Shown here one piece after another: positions 1 to 10,712 of a stretch of DNA of 64,000 nt. Source of the DNA: Bacillus canaveralius (GTDB lineage Bacteria > Bacillota > Bacilli > Bacillales > Cytobacillaceae); contig NZ_PGVA01000041.1 of the NCBI RefSeq assembly GCF_002860125.1, positions 1 through 64,000 on the forward strand, written 5' to 3'. The stretch's first letter is position 1; each line of letters starts with the position of its first letter. A model generated the notes under the pieces. That model saw only the letters and a program-made list of their open reading frames with translations. It did no database searches and was not told the origin of the DNA. The position numbers and the translations under genes are program-made.

Positions 1-69
1 GAATCCGCTTACACGTTTTAGGTGGAAATAAATTCCGCCAACAAATGCTTGACTCAAACTAAGTGCCAT

Positions 70-99
70 TTGAACGATTTAAACCTTCCGTTTTATGAT
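70..99 (+). promoter_or_regulatory. Probable sigma-A promoter of the small gene at 158
   Basis: A TTGAAC box at 70-75 and a TATGAT box at 94-99 are separated by 18 bases, about 60 bases before the start codon at 158. This fits a housekeeping promoter. It is a consensus match only. Confidence 0.5.
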
Positions 100-157
100 A
101 TGATAAATAACAATAAGGCTATAATAACTCTAAAATAACTCGACAGGAGAATCACAT

Positions 158-361
158 ATGTCTGATGCTAATGAAATAAACCAAGCAGAACCACAAAAAA
201 AGAAAGTGAGTTTGCAGGAAGCGATCAAGCAGCAGCTTGAAGCGAAGAAAAATCAAGCTGCTGACAACAAATTAAATGGCAATAACTCTCAATCGACGAA
301 AAGAATGAAAAGCCAGCAAACTAAAAAAGTCAGCAACACAAGACGAAAAATGGGTGTATAA
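158..361 (+). CDS. Small basic hydrophilic protein, unknown function
   Basis: This 67-residue protein is rich in Lys, Gln and Asn, with no hydrophobic segment and no cysteines. It is predicted to be mostly disordered or helical, with a basic tail ending near RRKMGV. An ACAGGAGA ribosome binding site lies 7 bases before the ATG. A promoter-like sequence precedes the gene and a clear terminator follows it, so it is a monocistronic unit. I do not recognise the family. The composition would suit a nucleic-acid-associated or spore small protein, but that is only a guess. Confidence 0.75.
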   Translation: MSDANEINQAEPQKKKVSLQEAIKQQLEAKKNQAADNKLNGNNSQSTKRMKSQQTKKVSNTRRKMGV

Positions 362-379
362 CTAACGGCGCACAAAACA

Positions 380-431
380 TAAAGAGTGACTTCTATTTAT
401 TGAAACAAAAATAATAGAAATCACTCTTTTC
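380..431 (+). terminator. Intrinsic terminator after the 158-361 gene
   Basis: An inverted repeat (AAAGAGTGA, with its complement TCACTCTTT about 35 bases on, extended by TTCTAT/ATAGAA) is followed by TTTTCG. It closes the small gene upstream. Confidence 0.8.
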
Positions 432-514
432 GTTTTATGTTGAAACGCAATCTGATTTCATTGCCTTCCACTTCAAGTTTCGTCAATAATCACGCAGATC
501 ATCATACATACTAA

Positions 515-958
515 TTAAGATCCCAACTGTTCCAACTGCTCAACAACACTGGAAATTTCATTTAATGTCGTTAATATTTGCGAATCCTCCAATGTAGTTA
601 AATCAAGATTTCCTAGTTCGATATTTTCCAGATACGTATCTATGGCCGCTTTTAATTGTTCACTATAATCAGTTAATTGGGCATGGATATCTTCTGCCAT
701 TTGTGGTGGTTCAATGGCGATGAAAATTTCTGCATCTTCTTTCATATTAATCAAGCTGTTCTTAAGCTCCTGAACCGATTCATTGTTAGCTATTGCTTCT
801 TCCGCCAATTTCGGCAATTCTTCTCTAAATTGGTTTGCTTCGTTTATATAAGTTGTTGCATCATTGACATATTCGACCGATTGATTTAAATCCTCCATGA
901 ACGAACAGCCGCTTAGCAGGATGGCTATCATTCCGACAATGGTTATATTCTTCTTCAT
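515..958 (-). CDS. Small lipoprotein, DUF6376-like
   Basis: The 147-residue precursor has an N-terminal MKK, a hydrophobic stretch and a lipobox LLSGC with the lipidated Cys near residue 18. The mature part is acidic and helical, with heptad-like Leu/Ile spacing and no catalytic motif. An AAGGGAG site lies 6 bases before the ATG. The sequence resembles the Bacillus lipoproteins that start ..GCSFLED..NQ..YVNDATTYINEA (DUF6376). It should sit on the outer face of the cytoplasmic membrane. Its function is unknown. Confidence 0.85.
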   Translation of the reverse strand: MKKNITIVGMIAILLSGCSFMEDLNQSVEYVNDATTYINEANQFREELPKLAEEAIANNESVQELKNSLINMKEDAEIFIAIEPPQMAEDIHAQLTDYSEQLKAAIDTYLENIELGNLDLTTLEDSQILTTLNEISSVVEQLEQLGS

Positions 959-1112
959 TGTTGACTCCCTTCACTAAATTTTTTTATTAAATATAAATAC
1001 GGTTGAAAGCTATTTAAGTTTCAGATTATCAAAGTCCTTTTATTTACATCGAAGGCCTGTGGATTCAAAGTATATGGACAAAGGCTGGCACGATGCAGCC
1101 TTCAGGAATGTA

Positions 1113-2006
1113 TCAATGGATGTCGCGCTTTTTGAATCTTCCGCCACGCACTTCAGATATATTTGCGACGGCGAGAAAAGCGGATGGATCAAGGTCTTCA
1201 ACGATCATTTTCAGCTTCGCTTCTTCAAGCCGGGTAATCACGCAGAAAATGACCTTTTTGTTATCACCTGTGTAGGCCCCTTCTCCATCTAAATATGTGA
1301 CTCCCCTGCCAAGCCGGGCAATAATGGCATTGCCAATCTCTTGATGATTGTCAGAGATAATCCAGGCTGATTTTGACTCATCAAGCCCCTGAATGACAAT
1401 ATCAATCGCTTTAAATGCGATAAAATAAGCAATCATCGAATACATCGCACGATCCCAGCCAAATACAAAACCGGCTGTCCCGAAAATAAATAAATTGAAA
1501 AACATGATGATTTCACCAACCGAAAAAGGCAACTGCTTATTAGCTAAAATAGCCATTACTTCGGTGCCATCGAGAGAGCCTCCATAGCGGATAACCATTC
1601 CGACTCCGACTCCGAGAGTCATTCCGCCAAAAACAGTCGCAAGCAGTAGATCATCGGTAAAGACAGGGACTTCATGCAGCAGAAATGTAGTCACGGAAAG
1701 TACCGCGATTCCAAGCAGTGTCGATAGGGCGAAGGTTTTCCCAATTTGCTTATATCCGATGAAAATAAACGGTATATTCAAAAGAAAAATAAAAAGGCCT
1801 AATCGCCAGCCTGTCAGATGAGCAAGGATAATCGAAATCCCGACAATTCCCCCGTCCAAAACACGATTTGGAACTAAAAATTCTTCCAGGCCAACCCCCA
1901 TTAAGATCGCACCAAGAACAATAAAAAATATCCTCTTCGCGAGCTTCGTTTTTGGTAAACCTTTATGTCGAATGCTTTCAAGTGTATGTGGTTCAAATCC
2001 GTTCAT
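1113..2006 (-). CDS. YitT-family membrane protein (DUF161/DUF2179)
   Basis: This 297-residue protein has five or six membrane segments in its first two thirds (for example FFIVLGAILMGVGLEEF and IFLLNIPFIFIGYKQ). A soluble C-terminal DUF2179-type domain follows, with the characteristic GRGVTYLDGEGAYTG turn. This is the architecture of the YitT/YpjC/YqfU paralogues of Bacillus, whose function is not established. The start is placed at the ATG at 2006 because AAAGGGG lies 8 bases upstream. An upstream ATG at 2027 would put that ribosome site inside the coding region. It stands alone between unrelated genes. Confidence 0.9.
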   Translation of the reverse strand: MNGFEPHTLESIRHKGLPKTKLAKRIFFIVLGAILMGVGLEEFLVPNRVLDGGIVGISIILAHLTGWRLGLFIFLLNIPFIFIGYKQIGKTFALSTLLGIAVLSVTTFLLHEVPVFTDDLLLATVFGGMTLGVGVGMVIRYGGSLDGTEVMAILANKQLPFSVGEIIMFFNLFIFGTAGFVFGWDRAMYSMIAYFIAFKAIDIVIQGLDESKSAWIISDNHQEIGNAIIARLGRGVTYLDGEGAYTGDNKKVIFCVITRLEEAKLKMIVEDLDPSAFLAVANISEVRGGRFKKRDIH

Positions 2007-2247
2007 TATCCACGCCCCTTTCATCATTAAATACCTTGTGCGATTGTATGTTAACTATCGAAATTATTCGAAGAAAACCATCCATACCCTTAGTTTAACA
2101 TTATGATTAAGGACAGTCCCATAGCACTTAATACTCGTAAGACTATTTTTCCTTATATTCCTTCCTTTGACAAGCAGTATGCTCTCTACTAATTACTTTT
2201 CGAATATATATTAGTAAATTCTGTCCGTTTATATTAGTCCTTTTCCA

Positions 2248-2277
2248 TTGACGAAAGACAGCCTGCTTTTCTATACT
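2248..2277 (+). promoter_or_regulatory. Probable sigma-A promoter for the 2311-3707 pair
   Basis: TTGACG at 2248-2253 and TATACT at 2272-2277 have an 18-base spacer. The transcript would have a leader of about 27 bases ending at a GGGG ribosome site before the ATG at 2311. Confidence 0.65.
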
Positions 2278-2310
2278 GAGGAGAGCTGAATTGCAGAAAC
2301 GGGGAACATC

Positions 2311-3375
2311 ATGGATTTTGAAATCATCTATTTATCCTTTTACGTTATTCAAGTAGAAGGGAAAGGCGAGCAAACAGATAGACGCTATAAACATTTTCAA
2401 ACGCTAAACCATGAAGATTATGAACAAAGCGCGTTAAAAATCTTTTTGGACGGTGAACTGGCGAAAATTTCAAAAAGAAAAGTTGACCGCCATCCAAAAA
2501 CAGACCAAGTCCCGACCAAGATCGGTCATTTTATTGTCGAAGCTGGGCATGAGCTTAGTTCAAATCCGAACTATAATCTTTTCCAAAGGGTAAAATCAGC
2601 CACATCCAGTCCTGAATTTCAGGAAGCAAACGAACAATTGGTGCAGGCTTACTTGGATACAAGCGCTGTCCGTGGCGGCGCTTTTCTGGTTGCCTCAGCA
2701 AAGCTGAGAAAATATTTTGACGAACCTTTTGTGTTTATCATGAAGTGTGACTTTGAACCAAAAGTTGCGTCCATTTCTGATGAGTCAACCTTAATTAATC
2801 ATGTCGAAATGGCAATAACGACGAAAAATATGAAATCGATCCAATATCCATATATGCCTGAAGAGGGGATCATTGAAGAGGCTGAATTAAAGATCCACCA
2901 GGCATCGCATGCACGCTATTTTGAGGACTTCTTGAAGTATGTTGATTACGCTGAGTCAATGCCGGAGATTGTTAAGACACAAGTGATCGGCATGGTTCGT
3001 GAGCAGCTTGAAGATCGGTTTGAGCCTGACAGCGACGAAAGAGAACAGTTTGAATCAGCGATAGAAATATGGGCAGCGAGCCCAAAACGGGAGCTGCAAG
3101 AGCAATTTTCCACCGCCCAGATTGTCGAAGCTGCTGCCCAATTAGTCGACCATACACCTGAACTCGAGCTAAAAGTGAAGCTTGACCACATTTCCGTTAA
3201 TGGAATGCTTGCGGATTTCGGCGATCACATCCATATCGGCAAAATGAACGATAAATATGTAATGCTGATTGAATCCGATTCAATCAACTTTGAAAAAGGT
3301 TTTTCACCGATTGAGTTTTTAAAACCAGAGAATCTTGAAGAAATAATGGACAGAATAAAAAAGAAACAAGCATAA
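2311..3375 (+). CDS. Conserved cytoplasmic protein, DUF3900-like
   Basis: This 354-residue acidic soluble protein has no signal peptide or membrane segment. It resembles the conserved Bacillus protein family annotated DUF3900, which is nearly full length here (motifs FYVIQVEGKGEQ, TKIGHFIVE, DTSAVRGGAF, QASHARYFEDF). Its overall plan of an N-terminal mixed domain, a helical middle and a C-terminal beta part recalls nucleoid-associated proteins of the YejK/DUF3898 kind, but that relation is only suggested. Forty-one bases separate it from the next gene, which it probably shares a transcript with. Function unknown. Confidence 0.85.
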   Translation: MDFEIIYLSFYVIQVEGKGEQTDRRYKHFQTLNHEDYEQSALKIFLDGELAKISKRKVDRHPKTDQVPTKIGHFIVEAGHELSSNPNYNLFQRVKSATSSPEFQEANEQLVQAYLDTSAVRGGAFLVASAKLRKYFDEPFVFIMKCDFEPKVASISDESTLINHVEMAITTKNMKSIQYPYMPEEGIIEEAELKIHQASHARYFEDFLKYVDYAESMPEIVKTQVIGMVREQLEDRFEPDSDEREQFESAIEIWAASPKRELQEQFSTAQIVEAAAQLVDHTPELELKVKLDHISVNGMLADFGDHIHIGKMNDKYVMLIESDSINFEKGFSPIEFLKPENLEEIMDRIKKKQA

Positions 3376-3416
3376 AGCCGAATGACCTTGAAAAATGTCC
3401 GAAGGAGTGCAATACA

Positions 3417-3707
3417 ATGAATATCACGGAGTATACAGTTGAAAAAATCGGAGATCCATTCGGAATTTTAACCGGAGATCGCTATGATTTTTTTCTAAGA
3501 GTAGAGGTTCCTGAAGACGACGAATTGTACATGGAAGCAGGACTATCTCTTAAAGTACTGTTTATCGTGACCGAAGAAAGCGAAAAAATCGCCAACTATC
3601 ATTTCATCGATGATGCAACTGAAAAAATTCTTGAGTTTGAGCTGGAGGAAGATGAGGAAGAAATGGTAGCAGCGTTCTGCAAGGAACATTATAAAGAAGC
3701 ACTCTGA
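3417..3707 (+). CDS. Small acidic protein, DUF6509-like
   Basis: This 96-residue strongly acidic protein contains the pattern EYTVEKI.DPFGILTGDRYDFFL near the N-terminus and a Glu-rich C-terminal helix. This matches the small Bacillus family I know as DUF6509 (function unknown). A GAAGGAG site lies 9 bases before the ATG. It follows the 2311 gene closely and is followed by a strong terminator, so the two form one transcription unit. Confidence 0.85.
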   Translation: MNITEYTVEKIGDPFGILTGDRYDFFLRVEVPEDDELYMEAGLSLKVLFIVTEESEKIANYHFIDDATEKILEFELEEDEEEMVAAFCKEHYKEAL

Positions 3708-3712
3708 AATAT

Positions 3713-3742
3713 AAAAACGGGCAATCCATTTGCCCGTTTTTC
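3713..3742 (+). terminator. Intrinsic terminator
   Basis: The stem AACGGGCAA / TTGCCCGTT with a 4-base loop is followed by TTTTTC. It ends the 2311-3707 unit. Confidence 0.9.
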
Positions 3743-3826
3743 TTCTATTCGGTTACAATAGCGAAAAATAATAATCCTCTTACTATTTATACTAAAAATT
3801 ATGGACGGATCCTTAAGTCAATCAGT

Positions 3827-4036
3827 TCAAGAATGCTTATACTTGGGGCTGCTGTTAACAACAACTTGGAGCAGTTTAATACCCTGCCTCATCTCACAAC
3901 TACAGATAGGACATAAAGGTGTTTCACTGCTTTTGAAATTATCCCTTACCCAGGCGTTGCAGCCATCAGATGTACATTCCCATACCTTCGTTTCTTCCGT
4001 TACTACTTCTATATCTTTCTTTCTACCAAACGCCAT
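3827..4036 (-). CDS. ydjO: Cold-inducible protein YdjO-like (zinc-ribbon type)
   Basis: This 69-residue protein has a four-cysteine pattern, WECTSDGCNAW followed by LCPICSCEM, like the two CxxC-type knuckles of the YdjO family described as cold-inducible in B. subtilis. Zinc binding is expected but not shown. The ATG at 4036 was chosen because GGGGAGGAAA lies 7-8 bases upstream. The open frame extends to 4174 but has no ribosome site there. Its place beside two cold-shock genes and a cold-type RNA helicase supports a cold-related role. Confidence 0.85.
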   Translation of the reverse strand: MAFGRKKDIEVVTEETKVWECTSDGCNAWVRDNFKSSETPLCPICSCEMRQGIKLLQVVVNSSPKYKHS

Positions 4037-4203
4037 AATGTTTTTCCTCCCCGTTTCTATTTTTAACGGACTGGCACCAAACACATTTATTATATGCACC
4101 GCGCCGGCAAATCTTGTTAATACTTTTAGCCTAAATAAAGAAGTGCGCTGGAACAAGACGTCAAAAGAGTCCAACCGATTTTCATCATGTTATTAAAATA
4201 TTT

Positions 4204-4313
4204 AAAAAAAGAATTCACTGCCATGAACGCAATACCTCCAGGCCCCAAGCTTGCATCTAATATGTGTTGCTTGCCTTAAAAGCCGCTCGATCCTTTACAT
4301 AACAGTGAATTCT
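4204..4313 (-). ncRNA. Candidate structured RNA or 3' element with its own terminator
   Basis: An 11-base perfect inverted repeat, AGAATTCACTG (4210-4220) and CAGTGAATTCT (4303-4313), encloses about 82 bases. On the minus strand the right arm is followed at once by seven T. The interior can form a further CAAGC/GCTTG stem. It lies between cspD-like 4377-4577 and the YdjO gene, so it may be a small RNA, the 3' end of the csp transcript, or a short palindromic element. I found no convincing promoter directly upstream and no match to a riboswitch class I know. Confidence 0.4.
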
Positions 4314-4376
4314 ACTGGCATTATTCATTTATAAAATAGCTTTCTTTACACCGAAAACCTTTTATAATGCAAAAAA

Positions 4377-4577
4377 TTAAGCTTTTTGGACGTTGACAGC
4401 TTGAGGTCCGCGTTGGCCTTCTTCGACACCAAAAGTCACGCTTTGACCTTCTTCTAACGTCTTAAATCCATCTCCCTGAATAGCAGAAAAATGAACAAAC
4501 ACATCTTCTCCACCATCCGTCTCGATAAATCCAAAGCCTTTCTCTGAATTAAACCATTTTACTTTACCTGTTGCCAT
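4377..4577 (-). CDS. Cold-shock protein (CspD/CspB type)
   Basis: This 66-residue single cold-shock domain has RNP1 (KGFGFIE, residues about 13-19) and RNP2 (VFVHFSAI, about 26-33). It binds single-stranded nucleic acid and acts as an RNA chaperone. An AGGAGG site lies 7-8 bases before the ATG. It lies 99 bases downstream of the helicase gene on the same strand, so the chaperone and helicase may share a transcript. It is a close paralogue of the protein at 6471-6671 (over 80 percent identical by eye). Confidence 0.95.
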   Translation of the reverse strand: MATGKVKWFNSEKGFGFIETDGGEDVFVHFSAIQGDGFKTLEEGQSVTFGVEEGQRGPQAVNVQKA

Positions 4578-4676
4578 TTTTTAATTCCTCCTAAATTAAT
4601 CAAGCATATGAGTGGTATTTTATGGACTGCCACTATACCTAATAATATGGACAATTTATGCCAAATTAAACCTATA

Positions 4677-6107
4677 TTACTGGAATTTATTCTTGCGAGC
4701 CGGACGATTTCTTGTTCTGCTTCTATCATTGCGGCGGTTCCAATCCCGATCAGAGCGGTTTCGATCTCTGCCGGCGTTCGGCTTTTTAGAACGGAGCGGC
4801 TCCACTGCCGTTAATCTGACAGGTGTTGCATCCGGCTCTTTTGTTAATAGTTTTAATGCGGAAGCAAGCAATGTCACCGAATCTGTATCCTCCAGCAGTG
4901 TTTCGGCAATATGCTTATATTCTGAGAAATTACCTTGTTCCATTACATCGCGAAGCCGCTGCATGGTCGCTTCCTGATGGCCTGCCAAAACTTCTCCCAT
5001 CGTCGGAATCGGTGTTTTGGACATTTTTTTCTTAGTCATATTTTCAATTGACCGCAAATGGTCTGTTTCCCGCGGCGTTACGAAAGTTATGGCAATACCT
5101 TTTTTGCCTGCACGTCCTGTTCGGCCGATCCGGTGTACATAGCTTTCGGGATCCTGTGGAATATCAAAGTTATATACATGGGAAACGCCGCTAATATCAA
5201 GGCCACGGGCGGCTACGTCTGTGGCAACCATGATATCAATTGACTGTTCTTTAAAACGGCGGATTACTTGATCCCGTTTCGACTGGGGAACGTCCCCGTG
5301 AATTCCTTCTGCCGAGTAACCGCGTTTGATTAAACCTTCAACCAGTTCATCGACCCGTTTTTTTGTCCGTCCAAAAATAATCGCCAGTTCAGGAGATTGG
5401 ATATCAAGAAAGCCGGATAACACATCAAACTTTTGCTTTTCCTGAACTTCAACATAATGCTGTTCAATGTTCGTGACAGTCATTTCTTTTGCTTTGACTC
5501 TGACCAGCTCAGGATTGTCCATAAATTTTTCAGCAAGCGACTGAATTCGCTTTGGCATTGTAGCCGAGAAAAGCAGAGTTTGATATTTCGTCGGTATCTG
5601 GCCAAGAATCTTTTCAATATCCTCAATAAAGCCCATATTCAGCATTTCATCTGCCTCATCAAGGACAACAGTATGGATGTTTTGCAAACGGATCGTCCTG
5701 CGATCTAAGTGATCCATTAACCTCCCGGGGGTGGCAGCAATAATTTGCGGCCTATTCTTTAAAGCTCTGATTTGACGGCTAATATCCTGCCCGCCATATA
5801 TTGGCAATGTGCGAATTCCCTTTCCATTGCCGATCTTGTTCAATTCCTCTGCCACCTGTACGGCTAACTCACGCGTTGGTGCGAGAACTAAGCCCTGAAT
5901 GCCATCTTCAATGACTGCTTTTTCGATCAGCGGAATCCCGAAAGCGGTTGTTTTACCTGTTCCAGTTTGGGCCTGGCCAATTAAATCCCTGCCTGTCAAT
6001 GCAAGCGGGATCGCCTGTGCTTGAATCGGTGTTGGTTCTTCAAAGCCCATATTCGATACAGCACGTTGAAGTTCTTTGCTTAAATTAAATTGCTCAAATG
6101 TTGTCAA
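4677..6107 (-). CDS. cshA: DEAD-box RNA helicase, CshA-like
   Basis: This 476-residue ATP-dependent RNA helicase has a Q motif near F..PTPIQ, Walker [11 protein letters not shown] (about 43-52), the DEAD box in VLDEADEML, motif III FSATMP, and the C-terminal RecA domain ending in [10 protein letters not shown]-terminal region and an Arg/Asn/Asp-rich basic tail follow, as in CshA, which works in ribosome assembly, cold adaptation and RNA turnover. The TTG at 6107 was chosen because GAAGGAGG lies 8 bases upstream and the protein then begins MTTFEQF like other CshA proteins. The longer frame to 6179 has no such site. Confidence 0.92.
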   Translation of the reverse strand: MTTFEQFNLSKELQRAVSNMGFEEPTPIQAQAIPLALTGRDLIGQAQTGTGKTTAFGIPLIEKAVIEDGIQGLVLAPTRELAVQVAEELNKIGNGKGIRTLPIYGGQDISRQIRALKNRPQIIAATPGRLMDHLDRRTIRLQNIHTVVLDEADEMLNMGFIEDIEKILGQIPTKYQTLLFSATMPKRIQSLAEKFMDNPELVRVKAKEMTVTNIEQHYVEVQEKQKFDVLSGFLDIQSPELAIIFGRTKKRVDELVEGLIKRGYSAEGIHGDVPQSKRDQVIRRFKEQSIDIMVATDVAARGLDISGVSHVYNFDIPQDPESYVHRIGRTGRAGKKGIAITFVTPRETDHLRSIENMTKKKMSKTPIPTMGEVLAGHQEATMQRLRDVMEQGNFSEYKHIAETLLEDTDSVTLLASALKLLTKEPDATPVRLTAVEPLRSKKPNAGRDRNRSDRDWNRRNDRSRTRNRPARKNKFQ

Positions 6108-6427
6108 ACCGTGTATGCCTCCTTCACACCATTGGTGTGGATGCTCATTTATTACCTTGACCTTAAGGTAATGCATCAATATTTTATAAAATGTTTTCTT
6201 TCTCCATTCATATTTTACCTATCCGCTGGCAATTAAAACGTTACTTTTACAAAAGTTACAAAAAAGAATCAAGCCCTCTGCTATCATCTTTAACTGCTCC
6301 ATGACCGGCCAAGCAAAATTAGTTCTGCGGGATGGCTTTTAGGCCCCTGATTCTTTACATCTTCAGTTGGAAAGGATTGTCCTAATTGACAAAATGCAGG
6401 TATTTATGAAAAGAGGATATAAGTGGA
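6108..6427. other. Intergenic region between cshA and the upstream csp gene
   Basis: About 320 bases hold the untranslated leader of cshA. A short dyad ACTTTT/AAAAGT occurs near 6242-6256, but I see no convincing sigma-A promoter or coding sequence. A long leader is usual for cold-regulated RNA helicase genes, but no specific element is recognised. Confidence 0.4.
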
Positions 6428-6458
6428 AAAGGCGGTGCCACCTGAGCACCACCTTAAG
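6425..6458 (-). terminator. Intrinsic terminator of the csp gene at 6471
   Basis: Read on the minus strand, AAGGTGGTG and CACCGCCTT form a stem with one mismatch around a 9-base loop, followed by TTTTCC. It lies just after the stop codon at 6471. Confidence 0.75.
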
Positions 6459-6470
6459 ATTTTCGAGTTA

Positions 6471-6671
6471 TTAAGCTTTGGTAACGTTAGCCGCTTGTGG
6501 TCCGCGGTTTCCTTCAACAACTTCGAAAGTCACGCTTTGGCCTTCGTCTAATGATTTGAAGCCATCACCTTGAATAGCAGAGAAATGAACAAATACATCT
6601 TCTCCACCTTCTGCTTCAATGAATCCGAATCCTTTTTCTGCATTAAACCATTTTACTTTACCGTTTTTCAT
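6471..6671 (-). CDS. Cold-shock protein (CspB/CspC type)
   Basis: This 66-residue cold-shock domain has RNP1 (KGFGFIE) and RNP2 (VFVHFSAI), differing from the 4377-4577 copy at about ten positions, mainly in the C-terminal half. It is an RNA chaperone that binds single-stranded RNA or DNA. An AGGAGG site lies 8 bases before the ATG. A strong promoter about 160 bases upstream and a long leader, typical for cold-shock mRNAs, precede it. It has its own terminator, so it is monocistronic. Confidence 0.95.
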   Translation of the reverse strand: MKNGKVKWFNAEKGFGFIEAEGGEDVFVHFSAIQGDGFKSLDEGQSVTFEVVEGNRGPQAANVTKA

Positions 6672-6864
6672 AATGAAAAACCTCCTGAAATTGTTTCACC
6701 ATAACACTTTTTATAAAATTCGGAAAAAACGAAAGCCGCAGCTTTGCAACGAAATAAGGAATCGGCCTACTTTCATTCCAGTTGCGACTACTTGTATCCA
6801 TCTAATTATATAACGAGCTTTATAGCGTTACTTTAATAGTAAATTAATAGAGCCGCAAAGTCAA
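6672..6864 (-). promoter_or_regulatory. Promoter and long leader of the cold-shock gene
   Basis: On the minus strand TTGACT (6859-6864) and TACTAT (6836-6841) are spaced by 17 bases. Transcription from about 6829 would give a leader of roughly 155-160 bases ending in the AGGAGG ribosome site. Long folded leaders are known in csp mRNAs as temperature-dependent elements. The leader here was not folded, so a thermosensor role is inferred from the family. Confidence 0.65.
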
Positions 6865-7141
6865 CTTTAATTGCCCTTTTCTATCCTGTATCCCCAGTAA
6901 GAAAAAAAGTGGGATTCGCTTTTCTTCCAGGCTAATAATGCAAAAGGGATTGCAATAAATCAGTATTTTTAATAGAAAATATGCCGGGCGTAAAGCTGGT
7001 CGCTTATCGTCAGAATTGCATGAGAATAAGCAGGTTCGTTACCAAAATTTAACCTGTATCTTTCCTTCAATGTATAAGTGTATATTTCATCTTATTGCAA
7101 ACGATAATAAACTTACAAATTTAATTTAAAGGGGTTATGAA

Positions 7142-7318
7142 ATGACTGTTGATAATCGATTAACTGGACAGAAAAAAGGTAATGCGTTATATAGCATCGC
7201 TTTCGGCGGATTAATCTTAACAACAATTTACACAGCAATATTAGCGTCACAATTAATGAGTACAAAGCGTAAAGTTGATTATATCTATTACAAAACAAAG
7301 TTTATTGAAAAAAAATAA
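7142..7318 (+). CDS. Small membrane protein, unknown function
   Basis: A 58-codon frame starts with ATG 7 bases after AAAGGGG. It encodes a polar N-terminus (MTVDNRLTGQKKGN), one membrane helix (YSIAFGGLILTTIYTAIL) and a short basic tail ending IEKK. The ribosome site, typical membrane topology and the following terminator support a real gene. I do not recognise the family. It is convergent with glpD. Confidence 0.65.
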   Translation: MTVDNRLTGQKKGNALYSIAFGGLILTTIYTAILASQLMSTKRKVDYIYYKTKFIEKK

Positions 7319-7358
7319 ATTTGCAAACCTCAGTATTATTTTATAAATTCTTCAATGA

Positions 7359-7386
7359 AAAAACTCTCCAATTAAATGGAGAGTTT
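7359..7386. terminator. Bidirectional intrinsic terminator
   Basis: AAAACTCTCC and GGAGAGTTTT flank an 8-base loop. It overlaps the stop of glpD on the minus strand and also ends the small gene on the plus strand. Confidence 0.9.
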
Positions 7387-9051
7387 TGTATTTTCTTTAT
7401 AACCAGGCTGTGCCTCGGCTATTGCCGCTTCTAATTCCTTTATGTGGTTTTGTTTTTCCCCATCTGTCCAGGCGAACTTGTCAGCAAAATAATCAACTAC
7501 CTGCTCTTTCCATTTTTTAACGAGGGCGATATTAAACAACAGGGCGCCCGTTCTACGATAGAAAAAGTCAAGCGGGGTTGCAGCCATTTCATATTGGACT
7601 GCATATTCTAATTGTCCGAATAAAACCTTTGGCAGCTGGTATTTGTTTCTTATGTCGTGATTGGCGTTAATTAATTCAACAACAACCGGGCTGTTCGAAC
7701 CATAAATGGCTGCAATCTGGGAAGATTCTTCTTTTGTCAACCCTAAAGACATCCCCTGTTTTGTTTGCTGAGCAATATAGCGAGTAAAACCTTCTGATCC
7801 ACCGACGTCCCCTCCGGAGATCGGCATATGCTTTGTTGAACTTTTCGGGAACTGCTTATTTTTCTCATTACTTAGCTTTTGTGCCACTAAATCGACAATC
7901 GTTTCTGCCATTTTCCGATATCCTGTCAGCTTACCGCCTGCGATCGTGATAAGTCCTGATTCAGATTCCCAGATCTCATCCTTCCGTGATATTTCTGATG
8001 GTGCCCGTCCTTCTTCATGGATGAGCGGTCTGATCCCGGCCCAGCTGGATTCGACATCCGCTTCGGTAATATTCACAGTTGGAAACATGTAATTGATGGC
8101 GTCAATGATATAAGCCCTGTCTTCCTGTGTTACGCCTGGATTCGCTTTGTCCGCATCAAAAAAAGTATCCGTTGTTCCAACGTAAGCCTTTCCTTCGCGT
8201 GGAATCGCAAACACCATCCGTCCGTCAGGTGTATCAAAATAAACAGCCTGTTTCAGCGGAAAGCGGCTCTGGTCAATGACAATATGAACGCCTTTGGTAA
8301 GCTTTAACGTTTTGCCTTTTTTGGAGCCATCCTTTTCACGGATTGTATCGACCCACGGCCCTGTCGCATTGATCACCTTGTCAGCACGGATTTCAAATAC
8401 TTCTCCCGTCGTTAAGTCGGTTATTGATGTCCCGACAACCTTTTGATTCTCATACAACAAATTGTCGGCGCGCGCATAGTTTACGGCGGTAGCTCCTTTT
8501 TCAACTGCAGCTTTTAACACTTCAATCGTGAGGCGGGCATCGTCTGTCCGATATTCTACATAATAACCGCCGCCTTTTAAGCCGTCTTTTTTGACAAGCG
8601 GTTCTTTATTTAAGGTTTCATCAGCACCAAGCATTTTTCGGCGCTCTGTTCTTTTCACACCCGCCAGAAAGTCGTATACCATCAAACCGATCGACGTGCT
8701 CGTTTTGCCAAACGTTCCACCTTTATGCATAGGCAGCAGCATCCATTCCGGTGTCGTTACATGTGGACCGTTTTCATAGACAATCGCTCTTTCCTTGCCC
8801 ACCTCTGCTACCAGCTTCACTTCAAATTGTTTTAAATAGCGAAGGCCTCCATGAACAAGCTTCGTTGAACGGCTGGAGGTTCCAGCTGAAAAATCCTGCA
8901 TCTCTACGAGCGCAGCTTTCATTCCTCTAGCAGCAGCATCAAGTGCAATTCCAGCGCCTGTAACTCCTCCCCCGATGATAAGAACATCAAAGGATTCAGC
9001 TTTCAGCTTATTTACTATTGTTGTTCTGTTCAGGTTCGAAAACTTTTCCAT
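7372..9051 (-). CDS. glpD: Aerobic glycerol-3-phosphate dehydrogenase
   Basis: This 559-residue FAD enzyme oxidises sn-glycerol 3-phosphate to dihydroxyacetone phosphate and passes electrons to the quinone pool at the membrane. An FAD-binding Rossmann motif [10 protein letters not shown] lies near residues 25-34. [13 protein letters not shown] and the C-terminal helical domain are those of GlpD, and the length matches B. subtilis GlpD. An AGGAGGG site lies 6 bases before the ATG. It is the last gene of the glp cluster and has its own leader terminator (9072-9124), which fits control by GlpP. Confidence 0.97.
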   Translation of the reverse strand: MEKFSNLNRTTIVNKLKAESFDVLIIGGGVTGAGIALDAAARGMKAALVEMQDFSAGTSSRSTKLVHGGLRYLKQFEVKLVAEVGKERAIVYENGPHVTTPEWMLLPMHKGGTFGKTSTSIGLMVYDFLAGVKRTERRKMLGADETLNKEPLVKKDGLKGGGYYVEYRTDDARLTIEVLKAAVEKGATAVNYARADNLLYENQKVVGTSITDLTTGEVFEIRADKVINATGPWVDTIREKDGSKKGKTLKLTKGVHIVIDQSRFPLKQAVYFDTPDGRMVFAIPREGKAYVGTTDTFFDADKANPGVTQEDRAYIIDAINYMFPTVNITEADVESSWAGIRPLIHEEGRAPSEISRKDEIWESESGLITIAGGKLTGYRKMAETIVDLVAQKLSNEKNKQFPKSSTKHMPISGGDVGGSEGFTRYIAQQTKQGMSLGLTKEESSQIAAIYGSNSPVVVELINANHDIRNKYQLPKVLFGQLEYAVQYEMAATPLDFFYRRTGALLFNIALVKKWKEQVVDYFADKFAWTDGEKQNHIKELEAAIAEAQPGYKENTKLSI

Positions 9052-9071
9052 TTTAGTACCCTCCTAATGTA

Positions 9072-9124
9072 GAAAAAAGACCACAAAGCACACTATCGCT
9101 AGATCCAATAGTGTATTTGTGGTC
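9072..9124 (-). promoter_or_regulatory. glpD leader terminator, probable GlpP antitermination target
   Basis: A 17-18 base stem with a few mismatches (GACCACAAA near 9079-9087 and its complement TTTGTGGTC at 9116-9124) is followed on the minus strand by TTTTTTC. It sits between a TATGAT -10 box (9160-9165) and the glpD ribosome site. In B. subtilis GlpP with glycerol 3-phosphate binds such leaders and lets polymerase read through. The hairpin is seen directly and the GlpP role is from the known system. Confidence 0.85.
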
Positions 9125-9191
9125 TCTCCCTGTCTCCTGCCGAGTATTAACTTAGTTTAATCATAACATATATTTATGTCTTTGAAAAATA

Positions 9192-10712
<1,521 letters not shown>

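Noticed and set aside
3801-4196. A 131-codon plus-strand frame opposite the YdjO gene
   Set aside because: The minus-strand frame has the YdjO cysteine pattern and a ribosome site. The plus-strand frame is a shadow.
6471-6671. A recent duplication making one csp gene a pseudogene
   Set aside because: Both csp genes have intact RNP motifs, ribosome sites and stop codons, and multiple csp genes are normal in Bacillus.
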